A stretch of 64,000 bases of DNA from Candidatus Acidiferrales bacterium. GTDB lineage: Bacteria; Acidobacteriota; Terriglobia; Acidiferrales; UBA7541. The stretch lies in the NCBI GenBank assembly GCA_031296075.1, contig JARLGK010000061.1:1-64000 (forward strand), read 5' to 3'. Position numbers and translations under genes: made by a program. The notes below the pieces were generated by a model. It was not told the origin of the DNA. It saw only the letters and a program-made list of their open reading frames with translations, and searched no databases. Positions within the stretch are counted from its first letter, which is position 1. Each line of letters opens with the position of its first letter. Below are positions 47,434 to 58,128 of the stretch, piece after piece.

Positions 47434-50400
47434 TTGCGCGAGGAAGACCGAAAAGTGCTGAAGCGAGGTCCATTCACGGCGCGTTCAACGCGTCCAGGCA
47501 TGACGCGGCCCTACGTCGCTGTGCTCGCGCTCGTCATTGCTGGATTATTTGCGCTCGAGCACGGATTGCCCGCACAGCCGCGGCCGCAGTCGCAGTCGCG
47601 GATGCCTATGGGATCTCAAGCTACGCAACCCAGCCTGATCACGCAGACTCAGGCCGACGCTGACGCCAAGAGCGCGGGTTGCGTCACCTGTCATACCAGC
47701 GAAGATGAGCCGACGATGCATCCCACGCGGACGGTGCGCCTGGGCTGCACGGATTGCCACGGCGGCGATGCCAGCGCCGGCATCTCAGCCGGCACGCCCA
47801 AGGATTCCGCGGCCTACGACCAGGTGAAGACGAAGGCGCATCCGCAGCCTCGCGATCCCGTCTTCGCGCGCGGATTGGCCCACGCGGAGCGCGCTTACAC
47901 GGCATGGTTGCGCGAAAGCTACGACTACGTTCGATTCGCCAATCCCGGAGATCTTCGGGTCGCCCCGCAAACCTGCGGCACGGCTGGGTGCCACGCAGTG
48001 GAAGTTCGCAACGTCAGCACCAGCATGATGACGCACGGCGGCATGCTCTGGGGCGCGGCGCTTTACAACAACGGATCGATTCCGGTGAAGAATGCGCGCT
48101 TCGGCGAAAGCTACTCCGCAGATGGCCTGCCGCAGACGATGCACACCTTCCCTCCGCCGACGCCCGAGGAAACACGGATGAAAGGCGTGGTGCCGGAGCT
48201 GACTCCGCTGGAGCGTTGGGAGATTTCGCAGCCTGGAAATGTGCTGCGCGTCTTCGAGCGCGGCGGCGCGAAAAAAGGCGAAGTAGGAAACCCCAAGTCC
48301 GAGGAAAATCCCGGCCGTCCCGATGACCAGCTGGGAGAGCGCGGCTTCGGCACTCTGCTGCGCACCGATCCCGTCTTTCTCGGCCTGCAGAAGACTCGCT
48401 TGCTCGACCCGATGCTCTCGTTCCCAGGCACGAACGATCAATCGGGCGACTATCGCGGCAGCGGTTGCACGGCGTGCCACGTGATTTACGCCAACGACCG
48501 CTCGCCCGAGCATTCCGGCCCGTACGCACCCTTTGGTCATCTTGGTGAGAGCGCTTCGTCCGATCCGACGATCGCAAAGAACGAGCCGGGCCATCCGATT
48601 CGGCACACGTTCACGCGCTCGATTCCCTCCAGCCAATGCATGGTCTGCCACATTCACCCGGGCACGAACATGGAAACGACTTATTTCGGTTACACCTGGT
48701 GGGACAACGAAGCGGACGGCGAGTCGATGTATCCCGCACAGCAACGGCATCCCACAGCGGACGAACGCCATGATATTGCGCAGCGGAATCCCGAAGGCGC
48801 CGCCCCGCGAGGCTTGTGGTCGGATCCGAAATTCCTGGAACAATTGGGCAGCGCACAATTCAACACGCAACTGAAGCAAAGCCAGTTCGCCGATTTTCAC
48901 AGTCACGGATGGGTCTTCCGCGCCGTTTACAAGCGGGATCGAAAAGGCAACCTGCTCGACGGCGATAACAAGACCGTCTCCGCCGATGATCCGAAGAAAT
49001 TCGACAAAGCCGTACACTTGAAAGACATCCACCTGGAAAAGGGAATGCAGTGCGTGGATTGCCACTTCCAGCAGGACGTGCACGGCAACGGAAAGCTCTA
49101 CGCCGAGCCCCGCGCCGCCATCGAACTCGACTGCACCGATTGCCACGGGACGATTGAAAAACGCGCCACATTGATCACGTCCGGCCCGGCGGCGCCGAAC
49201 GGCGGCACGCATCTCGACGCGCTGCGCACGCCGTGGAATAGCCGACGATTCGAATGGCGCGACGGCAAACTTTACCAGCGCTCGATGGTAGAGCCCGACC
49301 GAGAATGGGAAGTGGTGCAGACGCTGGACACGATCACGCCCGGCAATCCTCATTACAGCGAGAAATCGCGGTGGGCGAAAACCGTGCGGCGGGATGGCAC
49401 GACCTGGGGCGCGCTTCCGGCGGACGAGTCTCAGCTGGCGCACGCGAACAGCCGCATGACCTGCTACGCCTGCCACACTTCGTGGACGCCGAATTGTTTC
49501 GGCTGCCATCTTTCGATGACGGCGAACCAGCGCATGCCCATGCTGCACAATGAAGGCCTGACCACGCGCAACTTCACGTCCTATAACTTCCAGGTGCTAC
49601 GCGACGACGGATTCATGCTGGGAATCGACGGCACGGTGACGGGGCATCGCGTGGCGCCCGCGCGCTCTTCCTGCGCGATCACGGTCAGCTCGCAAAATCA
49701 GAATCGTGAATGGCTCTACTACGGGCAACAGACGGTTTCGGCCGAGGGATTCGCGGGCACGGCGTTCAGCACATTCGTGCCGCACACGGTGCGGTCGAAG
49801 GAAACCAAGGCCTGCGACGATTGTCACGTCTCCGAGCGCAACGACAACAACGCGTGGATGGCGCAGGTCCTGCTGCAGGGCACCAACCTTTTGAATTTCA
49901 TGGGGCGTTATATATATGTTGCGGACGGCACCAAGGGCTTCGATGCCGTGGCCGTGGCGGAACACGATGAGCCCCAGGCGATCTTCGGCAGCTACCTGCA
50001 ACGGCTGGCCTATCCGGACGACTACCGCCAGCACGTCGCGCGCGGCCGCGAGCTCAAGGAAGCCTATCATCACGAAGGAAATGTGCTCGATGTGCAGCTT
50101 CGCGGCGAATATCTCTACGCCGCGCTCGGCAAGGGCGGCTTCCGCGCGTACGACGTCGCGAACATCGACAACAAGGGATTTTCCGAGCGGCAGGTCACCG
50201 CGCCCGTCTCTCCTCTGGGTCAGCGCCTCTACGTGCACACGAAGTATGCGACGGCCATCGCCAGTCCTTCGACGCTGGCCCTTGATCCCGCGCGCACGCG
50301 GAATCCGGAAAACGAAGAGCAGCCCATCCACGCGATGTACGCGTTTCTCTATGTCGCCGATAAATACGAGGGCCTGGTGATCGTGGGAGATTCAAACCCT

Positions 50401-51246
50401 CATAGTAAGAGTCCCGGCGTCAGCACGCTGCTCGACGGCGATCCGCGAAACAATTTCCTGAAGCGGGCGCTGGCATTCAACCCGAACGGGATATTGAATG
50501 GCGCGCGCCGCATCGCCATCGCCGGAAACTACGCCTACATGCTCTGCGATCACGGCCTCGTCGTCGTGGATTTGGATAAGCCGCTCCAGCCGCGGGTGGT
50601 TGCGGAAATCGGCGCGCCCGAATTGAACGATCCTCAGGGAATTTCGATCCAGTTCCGCTACGCATTCGTGGTGGACCGCGACGGCCTCAAGGTTTTGGAC
50701 GTCACTGCGCTCGATCATCCTCGCGTCGTGCCGAATGCCGTCGTGCGATTGGAAGACGCCCGCAATGTGTATATCGCGCGCACGTACGCGTACGTCGCCG
50801 GCGGCAAGCAGGGTCTCGCGATCGTGGACGTCGAGCAGTCCGAGCAGCCGCGGCTCGACCAGATTTTTTCGGACGGCGGCAAGATCAACGACCTGCGCGA
50901 CGTGAAAGTCGGAATGGTGGACGCCAGCGCGTTCGCCTTCCTCGCCGACGGACGCAACGGGCTGCGCGTCCTGCAGTTGCTTTCGCCCGAGGATTCGCCC
51001 AATGCCTACGGCTTCAGCCCGCGGCCAACTCCCAAGCTCATTGCCAGCTACCGCACCGGTGCGCCGGCTCTGGCGATTTCCAAGGGAGTGGACCGCGACC
51101 GCGCCGTGGATGAGAGCGGAAATCAGCTCGCGGTGTTTGGACGCCGCGGCGCAAGGCCGCTCAATCGCGAAGAAGCAGGCCGCTTGTATCTCCGGGACGG
51201 CAAAGCCTTCCGCATTACAAACGATCCGCCGGGCCCCACGCGCTAA
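47434..51246 (+). CDS. Giant multiheme cytochrome fused to LVIVD-like repeat propeller
   Basis: Nine CxxCH (CVTCH, CTDCH, CTACH, CMVCH, CVDCH, CTDCH, CYACH, CFGCH, CDDCH) plus CGTAGCH; C-term repeats [23 protein letters not shown] / [22 protein letters not shown] / [23 protein letters not shown]; signal-like start at 47500. Confidence 0.9.
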   Translation: MREEDRKVLKRGPFTARSTRPGMTRPYVAVLALVIAGLFALEHGLPAQPRPQSQSRMPMGSQATQPSLITQTQADADAKSAGCVTCHTSEDEPTMHPTRTVRLGCTDCHGGDASAGISAGTPKDSAAYDQVKTKAHPQPRDPVFARGLAHAERAYTAWLRESYDYVRFANPGDLRVAPQTCGTAGCHAVEVRNVSTSMMTHGGMLWGAALYNNGSIPVKNARFGESYSADGLPQTMHTFPPPTPEETRMKGVVPELTPLERWEISQPGNVLRVFERGGAKKGEVGNPKSEENPGRPDDQLGERGFGTLLRTDPVFLGLQKTRLLDPMLSFPGTNDQSGDYRGSGCTACHVIYANDRSPEHSGPYAPFGHLGESASSDPTIAKNEPGHPIRHTFTRSIPSSQCMVCHIHPGTNMETTYFGYTWWDNEADGESMYPAQQRHPTADERHDIAQRNPEGAAPRGLWSDPKFLEQLGSAQFNTQLKQSQFADFHSHGWVFRAVYKRDRKGNLLDGDNKTVSADDPKKFDKAVHLKDIHLEKGMQCVDCHFQQDVHGNGKLYAEPRAAIELDCTDCHGTIEKRATLITSGPAAPNGGTHLDALRTPWNSRRFEWRDGKLYQRSMVEPDREWEVVQTLDTITPGNPHYSEKSRWAKTVRRDGTTWGALPADESQLAHANSRMTCYACHTSWTPNCFGCHLSMTANQRMPMLHNEGLTTRNFTSYNFQVLRDDGFMLGIDGTVTGHRVAPARSSCAITVSSQNQNREWLYYGQQTVSAEGFAGTAFSTFVPHTVRSKETKACDDCHVSERNDNNAWMAQVLLQGTNLLNFMGRYIYVADGTKGFDAVAVAEHDEPQAIFGSYLQRLAYPDDYRQHVARGRELKEAYHHEGNVLDVQLRGEYLYAALGKGGFRAYDVANIDNKGFSERQVTAPVSPLGQRLYVHTKYATAIASPSTLALDPARTRNPENEEQPIHAMYAFLYVADKYEGLVIVGDSNPHSKSPGVSTLLDGDPRNNFLKRALAFNPNGILNGARRIAIAGNYAYMLCDHGLVVVDLDKPLQPRVVAEIGAPELNDPQGISIQFRYAFVVDRDGLKVLDVTALDHPRVVPNAVVRLEDARNVYIARTYAYVAGGKQGLAIVDVEQSEQPRLDQIFSDGGKINDLRDVKVGMVDASAFAFLADGRNGLRVLQLLSPEDSPNAYGFSPRPTPKLIASYRTGAPALAISKGVDRDRAVDESGNQLAVFGRRGARPLNREEAGRLYLRDGKAFRITNDPPGPTR

Positions 51247-51277
51247 GCGGGCGTCCGCCTGCCGCGCCGACTCCTTC

Positions 51278-51323
51278 CGTATTAAATCGTTTTGACATAT
51301 CCGTATTGTTCGTATTAAAACGT
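51278..51323 (+). promoter_or_regulatory. Putative promoter/operator of the TonB receptor: CGTATTAAATCGT and CGTATTAAAACGT flanking TTGACA
   Basis: 13-mers at 51278-51290 and 51311-51323, TTGACA at 51292-51297; AT-rich island in GC-rich context. Confidence 0.45.
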
Positions 51324-51386
51324 ATGTACCGGTAAATCCGGAATCCCTGTATCGCCGCTTGCTTTTCCAGCGAGGAGACCTCCGAC

Positions 51387-54300
51387 ATGCGCGCCGATCT
51401 GATCGTGGTCGTGTTCCAGAATCTGAAAGCTCAAGAGCGTCTGCGATCGGGGCGAAGCCGTTTGAAATTGGCGGCAACCCGCTGGAGTGCGTTTCTGGCA
51501 TTGATACTGCTCTGCGCGTCGTACGCCGGCGCACAAGTTGCCGCGAGTCTGTCGGGCCAGGTGGCCGATCCATCGGGCGCCGCGATTCAGACGGCGACGG
51601 TAACCGCGCGAAACGTGGAAACGGGCGCGGCCCGCACCACGGCGTCGGATGGCCAGGGCCGTTACCAGCTCTTTGCGCTTCCCCTGGGCGAGTACGAAGT
51701 CCGCGCCAACAAATCCGGATTTGCCGAATCGGTGCGGAAGGGCGTGTATCTCGTGGTTGGGGAAGAAGCCAAGATCGACCTCACGTTGCAGATTGGCCGG
51801 GTCAATCAGCAAATCGAGGTCAATGCGGACGCGCCGCTCGTCAGCATCACAACCACGGACATCTCGGGTGTTGTCGGCGAGCAACAGGTCAAGGACCTGC
51901 CACTCAACGGAAGAAGCGTTGACCTGCTCCTCCCGCTAAATCCCGGAATCGTGAACTTCACGTGGGAGAAAACCGGAGGAACGGGGATATCGAACTCGAC
52001 GACCGCAAACAACTTTTCCGTCTCCGGCAATCGTCCGCAGCAAAACATGTTCCTGCTGAATGGCGTCGAGTACACGGGAGCCGCAGAGAACAACATGCAG
52101 CCGGGCGGGACCAGCGGCGAGTTGCTGGGGATCGATGCGGTGCGGGAATTCAACGTCCTGCGCGACTCCTACGGAGCGGAATACGGAAAACATCCCGGTG
52201 CGCAAGTGGCGATCGTTACGCAATCGGGAACGAACCAATTTCACGGATCGGTTTTCGAGTTCTTGCGCAACAACGCGCTGGATGCGCGTAACTTCTTCGA
52301 TGTCGGCGCACCCCCGCCGTTTCAAGACAGATCTGTCGGAGCCCCACCCTTTCAGCGCAATCAGTTCGGAGCGTCGCTGGGAGGGCCCATTCAATCGGAC
52401 AAGACGTTCATTTTCGGCAACTACGAAGGATTTCGGCAGAACCTGCACCAGACTTCGCAAACCTTCGTTCCGGCAGACGACGCCCGCAATGGCACTCTCG
52501 CGCCGTTCGGCGGGCAGTGCGCTCTCGCGCTTCAGCCCAAGTGCAAGATGGTCGTTCAGCAGCTCCTCAACCTCTGGCCGGTCGCCAACGGACCCGAACT
52601 TCTGTTGAATGGGCAGCCAAGCGGGATCGCCACGCTGACCTCCAGCCCGCCGCAAACCGTGCGGGAGGACTTTGGCACCACGCGACTCGATCACATCTTC
52701 TCCGAAAGGGACGCGCTGGCGGGAGTTTATACGATCGACGACGGCGGTGACGTGACGGCCACGCCCTTCGACCCGTGGAGCACGGACCTGATGAGTTTGC
52801 GCGAACAGGTGTTCAGTCTTGAGGAAACGCACGTGTTCTCGCCGACTTTGGTGAATACGGCGCGGTTTGGGTTCTCGCGGGCAGGCTACTTCTTCGCGGG
52901 GGAACCCACACCGGGGACCCCAGCGGCGGATGTGACGAGCTTTGTGGCCGGACATCCGGTGGGCGCGGTTGTCGTAGGTGGCAGCGCCGCTTCCAATCCT
53001 GCGACGCAGGTGGGTCTCGCGGGAAGCAACAATGGCAGCAACCTGCACGTCTTCCGCAATCTCCTCACCTATGAGGACGGCGTGAAGCTGACGCACGGCA
53101 GGCATCAGCTCAGCTTTGGCGCTTGGTTCCAGCAATTCCAATCGAACGAAACGATCGCGCTCAGCCAGTACGGGCAGGCCTCCTTCAGCGGCATCAAAGC
53201 GCTGCTCGGAGGAGTGGTCGGAACGTTTCTCTACGATCCTGCTCCCACGGAGATGAACTGGAGGTCTCTCTTTGCGGCATGGTACGCCGAGGATTCGATG
53301 CGGCTGACTTCGAAGCTCACGCTGACCCTCGGCTTTCGCGCGGAATCCTCAACGGGATGGAATGAAGCGCATGGCCGCGCCGCAAATTATCTTTTTACGG
53401 GCGGCCTGATCAGCACACAACCGCACATCGGGCATTCAGCCTTGCTACCCAACAATCAGAAGTTTCTTGCTGAACCGCGAATCGGCCTGGCGTGGAGCCC
53501 CTTCAGCAGCAAGACCGTTATCCGCGCGGGATTCGGCGTCTATAACGATTTGCAGGATGCGCTGGGATATCGGATGGATCAGAACGCGCCGTTCAATCCG
53601 ACCTACAGCATCGCGAATTTGCCCGTTTCAAGCCTCCCCGAGCCAATCTCCCCGATACCGGCGGCTGCGAAACTGGTTCCCGGCGGCGTTCAGCCAAATA
53701 TGAAGGCTCCGACGTTGATCTCGTATTCGCTGCGAGTCGAGCAGCAGCTTTCGCCGAACACCTCGCTTTCGGTCGGCTACGTGGGATCGCACGGCTACCA
53801 TGAGGTCATCGGGCTCGATGCCAACGAGCCGATTCCGACGATTTGTCCGGCGGCGCCGTGCCCGGCGGTCTATCCGACGTACGACCCTGCTCTACCAATC
53901 AGTGCCACGAACTCGCCGGCGATCGGATTCCTGAAAGGCTCGCCGCTGGCGGGAGCGGCCGTTCCTGCGGGAAGCTTCTACATTCCGGTGGGCACGCCGA
54001 AGGCGAATCCATCCGCCATCATCACGAATACGTGGACGTGGTTCGCGCTCGGCGACAGTTCGTACAACTCGCTGCAGGTGGACCTGAATCGCCGCTTCAG
54101 TCACGGACTTTCCGTGCGCGGCGTTTATACCTGGTCGAAAGCGCTGGACGATGGAGATTCGCTGAACGGCACGGCGGCCAACAACGCCCCGGGCCTGGTT
54201 TCCAATCCATTTGACTTGAAGGCGGATTGGGGGCTCGCAACCTACGACGTTCGCAACGTGGGAGTGATCAATGCCGTTTACGAACTTCCTTTCGGTCGCG

Positions 54301-54836
54301 GAAAGGCCTGGGCCGGCGACGCGACCGGATGGGGCGATCACCTCGTCAGCGGATGGAGCGTGAACAGCATCGTGACGCTGCAAGGGGGCTTTCCGTTCAC
54401 GCCACAGCTGAGCTACAACCCTTCGAACAACGGCGACAATCGCAACCCAGTGCGGCCGTTTATCAATCCCGATTTCAGCGGGCCGGTCGTCCTTGGCAAG
54501 GTAAACGAATGGTTCGACCCGAACGCGTTCATAGCACCTCCGAGCACGAGCGGCTTCTACGGAAATCTGAGGAGGGACACGCTGATTGGTCCGGGGCTGG
54601 CCAGCTGGGATTTCTCGATACTGAAAGACACCCTGATTACCGAACGTCTGCGCATACAGTTTCGAGCCGAACTCTTCAACATCCTCAATCGCGCGAATTT
54701 CAATACACCGAACCTGATTGTCGCGGTGTTGCCTCCGGGAACGAATCCACCGCAGGGAAACCCGGCGGCGGGAAGCATCACGAGCACTTCGACAACTTCA
54801 CGGCAGGTTCAATTCGGACTGAAGCTGCTCTGGTAA
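51387..54836 (+). CDS. TonB-dependent receptor, Oar-like (CarboxypepD_reg + plug + barrel)
   Basis: GQVADPSGAAIQTATVTARNVETGAART..VNQQIEVNADAPLVSITTTDISGVVGEQQVKDLPLNGR; C-term VQFGLKLLW. Confidence 0.93.
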   Translation: MRADLIVVVFQNLKAQERLRSGRSRLKLAATRWSAFLALILLCASYAGAQVAASLSGQVADPSGAAIQTATVTARNVETGAARTTASDGQGRYQLFALPLGEYEVRANKSGFAESVRKGVYLVVGEEAKIDLTLQIGRVNQQIEVNADAPLVSITTTDISGVVGEQQVKDLPLNGRSVDLLLPLNPGIVNFTWEKTGGTGISNSTTANNFSVSGNRPQQNMFLLNGVEYTGAAENNMQPGGTSGELLGIDAVREFNVLRDSYGAEYGKHPGAQVAIVTQSGTNQFHGSVFEFLRNNALDARNFFDVGAPPPFQDRSVGAPPFQRNQFGASLGGPIQSDKTFIFGNYEGFRQNLHQTSQTFVPADDARNGTLAPFGGQCALALQPKCKMVVQQLLNLWPVANGPELLLNGQPSGIATLTSSPPQTVREDFGTTRLDHIFSERDALAGVYTIDDGGDVTATPFDPWSTDLMSLREQVFSLEETHVFSPTLVNTARFGFSRAGYFFAGEPTPGTPAADVTSFVAGHPVGAVVVGGSAASNPATQVGLAGSNNGSNLHVFRNLLTYEDGVKLTHGRHQLSFGAWFQQFQSNETIALSQYGQASFSGIKALLGGVVGTFLYDPAPTEMNWRSLFAAWYAEDSMRLTSKLTLTLGFRAESSTGWNEAHGRAANYLFTGGLISTQPHIGHSALLPNNQKFLAEPRIGLAWSPFSSKTVIRAGFGVYNDLQDALGYRMDQNAPFNPTYSIANLPVSSLPEPISPIPAAAKLVPGGVQPNMKAPTLISYSLRVEQQLSPNTSLSVGYVGSHGYHEVIGLDANEPIPTICPAAPCPAVYPTYDPALPISATNSPAIGFLKGSPLAGAAVPAGSFYIPVGTPKANPSAIITNTWTWFALGDSSYNSLQVDLNRRFSHGLSVRGVYTWSKALDDGDSLNGTAANNAPGLVSNPFDLKADWGLATYDVRNVGVINAVYELPFGRGKAWAGDATGWGDHLVSGWSVNSIVTLQGGFPFTPQLSYNPSNNGDNRNPVRPFINPDFSGPVVLGKVNEWFDPNAFIAPPSTSGFYGNLRRDTLIGPGLASWDFSILKDTLITERLRIQFRAELFNILNRANFNTPNLIVAVLPPGTNPPQGNPAAGSITSTSTTSRQVQFGLKLLW

Positions 54837-54908
54837 CCGCGAGAGGACTGCGGAACGAAAACAACGCAGGGGAGGCGGTGAAATGCCTCCCCCGCGCCGG
54901 TTGGTTCT

Positions 54909-56948
54909 CTACGGCAGGTAGTAGCGGAACGAGGTGAACACCATGTTGTTGTCCGAGTGCGGCTGCCCGCTTGCTGCGATGGGGAGCGTGGTGCTTCCAA
55001 CGCCGCGCCAAGTGTTGCGGATAAGGTTGGAATACTGCATGCCGAACTGCACGGTACCTTTCGGGCCCTTATAGAAGCGATACCAAAACCCGATGGTTCC
55101 CTCGATCAGGTTTCGCGTGTCGCCCGTGCAGCTGCCGAGCGGGCCGGGAATGAAGCCCGTGCCGCCGCCGACGCCAGTTGGGACGCCGAGGTTGGTGTTG
55201 GTCGCCGGCCCAGTGAGTGGCTCCGTCTCCGTCCAGCATCCGGAGTTGTTCAGGCTCTTGTAACCATACCCCTCGTTGCATATGCCGGACCCGGTAGTCG
55301 CCTCGATGCAAGGGCCAAAGACGCCCGAGGCAGACTTCATGTAGGCAGTGCGCTCCTCGAATTCGCCGCCGATGTTGAGGTTGATGTCCAGTTTCGGCGT
55401 TGGATGGAACTGCAGCGTGCCGAGGGCTTGGAAGTTGTGGATTGGAACGAGCGTGCCGTCGGGGCGAACAGTAAGGTCGGCCAATCCGCCGGAGCCGTAC
55501 CGTCCGATGCCGGTGCCGCCCATGAAGTGAACGCCGAGGTCAACCTTCTTCTCGAACAGGTTCCACCGCGCGTTGGCCCCGATACCACCGGTCCCTGCGG
55601 AATTATTCGTGGCGCCGAAGCCAGACAGAGCCGGGGTGGCGCCGGTGCACCCCAACAAAGTTGCGGAGTTCACGACGCACGGGAAGGTGCGGTCGTGGAC
55701 CACGCCCGCCACGCCGAAGATCTCGTAGTGGCCGAAACCGGGTTCAAAGACCGCCTTGAGGACAAAGTCTGGAGCATCGTTGTACCCGTAATTGGCGAGC
55801 GGATTGTAGAGACCGCCGCTGGTACCGAAAGCGCCGAGCAGGAAATTGTTGAATGTCGGGTTGAGGTTGATGGTGTAGGTACCGCCAGCGCTGCACCCAT
55901 TCGTGCCAGGAGTTGTGCATGTGAGCGTTGTCGAGGCAGCTTGGGCCGTGGGGTTGCCGTGAACCGTAATTGTAGGTTGGGCTTCCTCCACTGCGAAGCC
56001 AAGCCAGACCTTGTTGTTGAAGTTCTTGGTGACGCGGAATCCGTACTGCCGCGCCCAGCTAAAGCCGATGTGGTACTGCGCGTCGATGGTCTGCGGCAAA
56101 GCCTCGGTGCGGTTATCCATGCCCTTGTTGGTTTCCGTCAGGAGGCTCCACTGCTGGCCCCCGGTAAAGGTCCAGCCGCTGTTGAAGGCGGCCTGAGCCC
56201 AGAACTGGCGCTGGCGCATGGTGTAGCTGTTGCTCTGGTTGTTGTTTGATGTAACGCCGGCGGAGAGGAAATCCATTTCGTAGTAGCCGCCGATCTTGAC
56301 ATTGTCCAGCTTCCCTTCGGCCAACATCGAGATGCGCGACTGACGGCCGCTGGCTTGAAACTCAGATATGTGGGCATTCGAGGCGCCATTAAAGGGATTG
56401 GAGCTGAGGGTGGAATTGATGTCCGAGGCCAGCGCCTTCTGGCGCCATACCGTTTCCGCCGCCATGAAGCCACCCGGAGTAAGCGTGATGCCTTTGAACG
56501 AGATCGAGGTCGGAGGCCCGGTCTTTTCCTGACTGGCCGCGAGGTTCGACGGGTTGGAGCTTGCCGCCACGCCTGTGACCGGTCCAATACCCGCAGGATC
56601 CGCACCGGCAGGAGCCGCGGCTAGGCCCGCTCCGGCGACACTCGCAGCGTGCAGTTGTTCCTCGAGCAGTTCCATCTTTGCCTGCTGTTGCTGCAGCTGC
56701 TTTGCCTGCGATTCGAGAAGTTCGCGGAGCTGCTGTAGCTCGGCGGATATCTCGGAACTCGATGCTTCGGCTTTGGGAGCCGGGTCAGCGTTCGGGGCAG
56801 CAGCTGGAGCGGGGCTACTCGCCGCGCTCGCTGCAGAACTCATTCTTGCGCCCGCTGCGGCGTCTTTGTCCGCCGCATTACCTGTAGCGGCCAACGCAGG
56901 CAATACCACGAGGCCGAGGGATAAAATACATGCTGCAAGTGCTCGCAT
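54909..56948 (-). CDS. Porin-like outer-membrane protein with N-terminal Ala-rich/coiled-coil region
   Basis: Signal peptide; ISAELQQLRELLESQAKQLQQQQAKMELLEEQLH; barrel-like C-term ending FRYYLP. Confidence 0.75.
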   Translation of the reverse strand: MRALAACILSLGLVVLPALAATGNAADKDAAAGARMSSAASAASSPAPAAAPNADPAPKAEASSSEISAELQQLRELLESQAKQLQQQQAKMELLEEQLHAASVAGAGLAAAPAGADPAGIGPVTGVAASSNPSNLAASQEKTGPPTSISFKGITLTPGGFMAAETVWRQKALASDINSTLSSNPFNGASNAHISEFQASGRQSRISMLAEGKLDNVKIGGYYEMDFLSAGVTSNNNQSNSYTMRQRQFWAQAAFNSGWTFTGGQQWSLLTETNKGMDNRTEALPQTIDAQYHIGFSWARQYGFRVTKNFNNKVWLGFAVEEAQPTITVHGNPTAQAASTTLTCTTPGTNGCSAGGTYTINLNPTFNNFLLGAFGTSGGLYNPLANYGYNDAPDFVLKAVFEPGFGHYEIFGVAGVVHDRTFPCVVNSATLLGCTGATPALSGFGATNNSAGTGGIGANARWNLFEKKVDLGVHFMGGTGIGRYGSGGLADLTVRPDGTLVPIHNFQALGTLQFHPTPKLDINLNIGGEFEERTAYMKSASGVFGPCIEATTGSGICNEGYGYKSLNNSGCWTETEPLTGPATNTNLGVPTGVGGGTGFIPGPLGSCTGDTRNLIEGTIGFWYRFYKGPKGTVQFGMQYSNLIRNTWRGVGSTTLPIAASGQPHSDNNMVFTSFRYYLP

Positions 56949-57528
56949 TCATTCCTCCTTGAAATTTTCTATCGAATACGGATAGCGACAAACACCACAA
57001 CGCGACGATCTCAATTCGATTTCCGCGTGAGCTTGGCGTCTTTCAAACTGAGAGCCGCCTCTAGCCAGCCGCGTGAGAAAACTCCACGTAAAGCGCCCAC
57101 GTCTTCCGGGAATCTTTAGAGAAATCCAACGTTCATGGAATGTTCTGACGTTCGCCAAATCTCCCGTGCGGCCACACCCGAGACGCAAAAGAGAAAGCGA
57201 CCTGACGTTAACGGCTCCGATTGAATCGCCTGTGATAGGAATATGAATAGTGTGTTACTGACAGGTGGTCCTAGTACTACGCGAAAAGCGGGGCTTCGGC
57301 GAGTCCTGGAAGCGACCTTCGGCCGGAGAAGCTTGCTGCGCGGCGCCGTCGAATCGGTGAAGTTCGTTCGGGTCTCGACTCCAGCTTCGCAAAAAGCTGG
57401 AAAGTCCCGCGAACAAGCAATGGAGACTCTCCATTCGCCGTGGTGCAAAAACTCGGTCTGGGCGCAGACCTCATTACTGTTCAGCACCTTCTGCCGCGTG
57501 TTAGTATTATTCGAGTCGTTCGCACGAT

Positions 57529-57605
57529 AGGCCCGTAGCTCAGTTGGCTAGAGCGCCACCTTGACACGGTGGAGGTCTGCGGTTCGAGCCCGCACGGGCC
57601 TACCA
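57529..57605 (+). tRNA. tRNA-Val (anticodon GAC), CCA encoded
   Basis: AGGCCCG/CGGGCCT acceptor, GCTC/GAGC, CCACC-TTGACAC-GGTGG, TGCGG-TTCGAGC-CCGCA, ACCA. Confidence 0.96.
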
Positions 57606-57606
57606 T

Positions 57607-57776
57607 TCATCCTACTGACCTGCCCGTAGTTGCGGTTTCCCCTATTTGGCTTTTCGTCGAGTTGAAGACCCCTGTAGCGGATTTTGTAGCGGCTAGTACC
57701 GCTGTTTGTCCCCTCACGAGCATCTCTACGGCCTTCTGTTTCAGCTCCTCGCTCGGATGCCTTACGTGGGTCTTGG
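57607..57776 (-). pseudogene. Putative tyrosine integrase C-terminal remnant
   Basis: Minus-strand frame KTKTHVRHPSEELKQKAVEMLVRGQTAVLAATKSATGVFNSTKSQIGETATTGRSVG* resembles phage integrase C-termini; abuts tRNA-Val 3' end. Confidence 0.4.
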
Positions 57777-58128
57777 TCTTTATTGCGCTTCCAAACCACA
57801 GCTTACCCGGGTCGAGGAGCCGACATTGTTATGCAATCAAGTGGGTACTAGCACGCGGAGCGTTGCTCTGCCCAGAAACCCCGCTTACAAGTGGCCGGCA
57901 AGTGCTTGAATTGACAGCCTAGGAAATCGCAGTTCTGTTTGCCCACAAACACATGTTTTCGATGCAGAAGGTCCGCAGGCGCTAGGCCAGCCGCATCGCT
58001 CCGGAACGATGGCGGTCCATTCCTCTGAATTGCGGCTCGCTTGTACCAACAGTCTTGACTTGAACGGTGCCTGTCAATAGGATCAGCCCAACTAATAGCC
58101 CTGCAAGACGGGTTGAGATCTTTATACC

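Noticed and set aside
45338-47473. 711-aa antisense ORF opposite the OM barrel gene
   Set aside because: Shadow ORF, no recognisable domain, sense product has signal peptide and barrel signature
47785-49548. 587-aa antisense ORF opposite the giant cytochrome
   Set aside because: Shadow of CxxCH-rich sense gene
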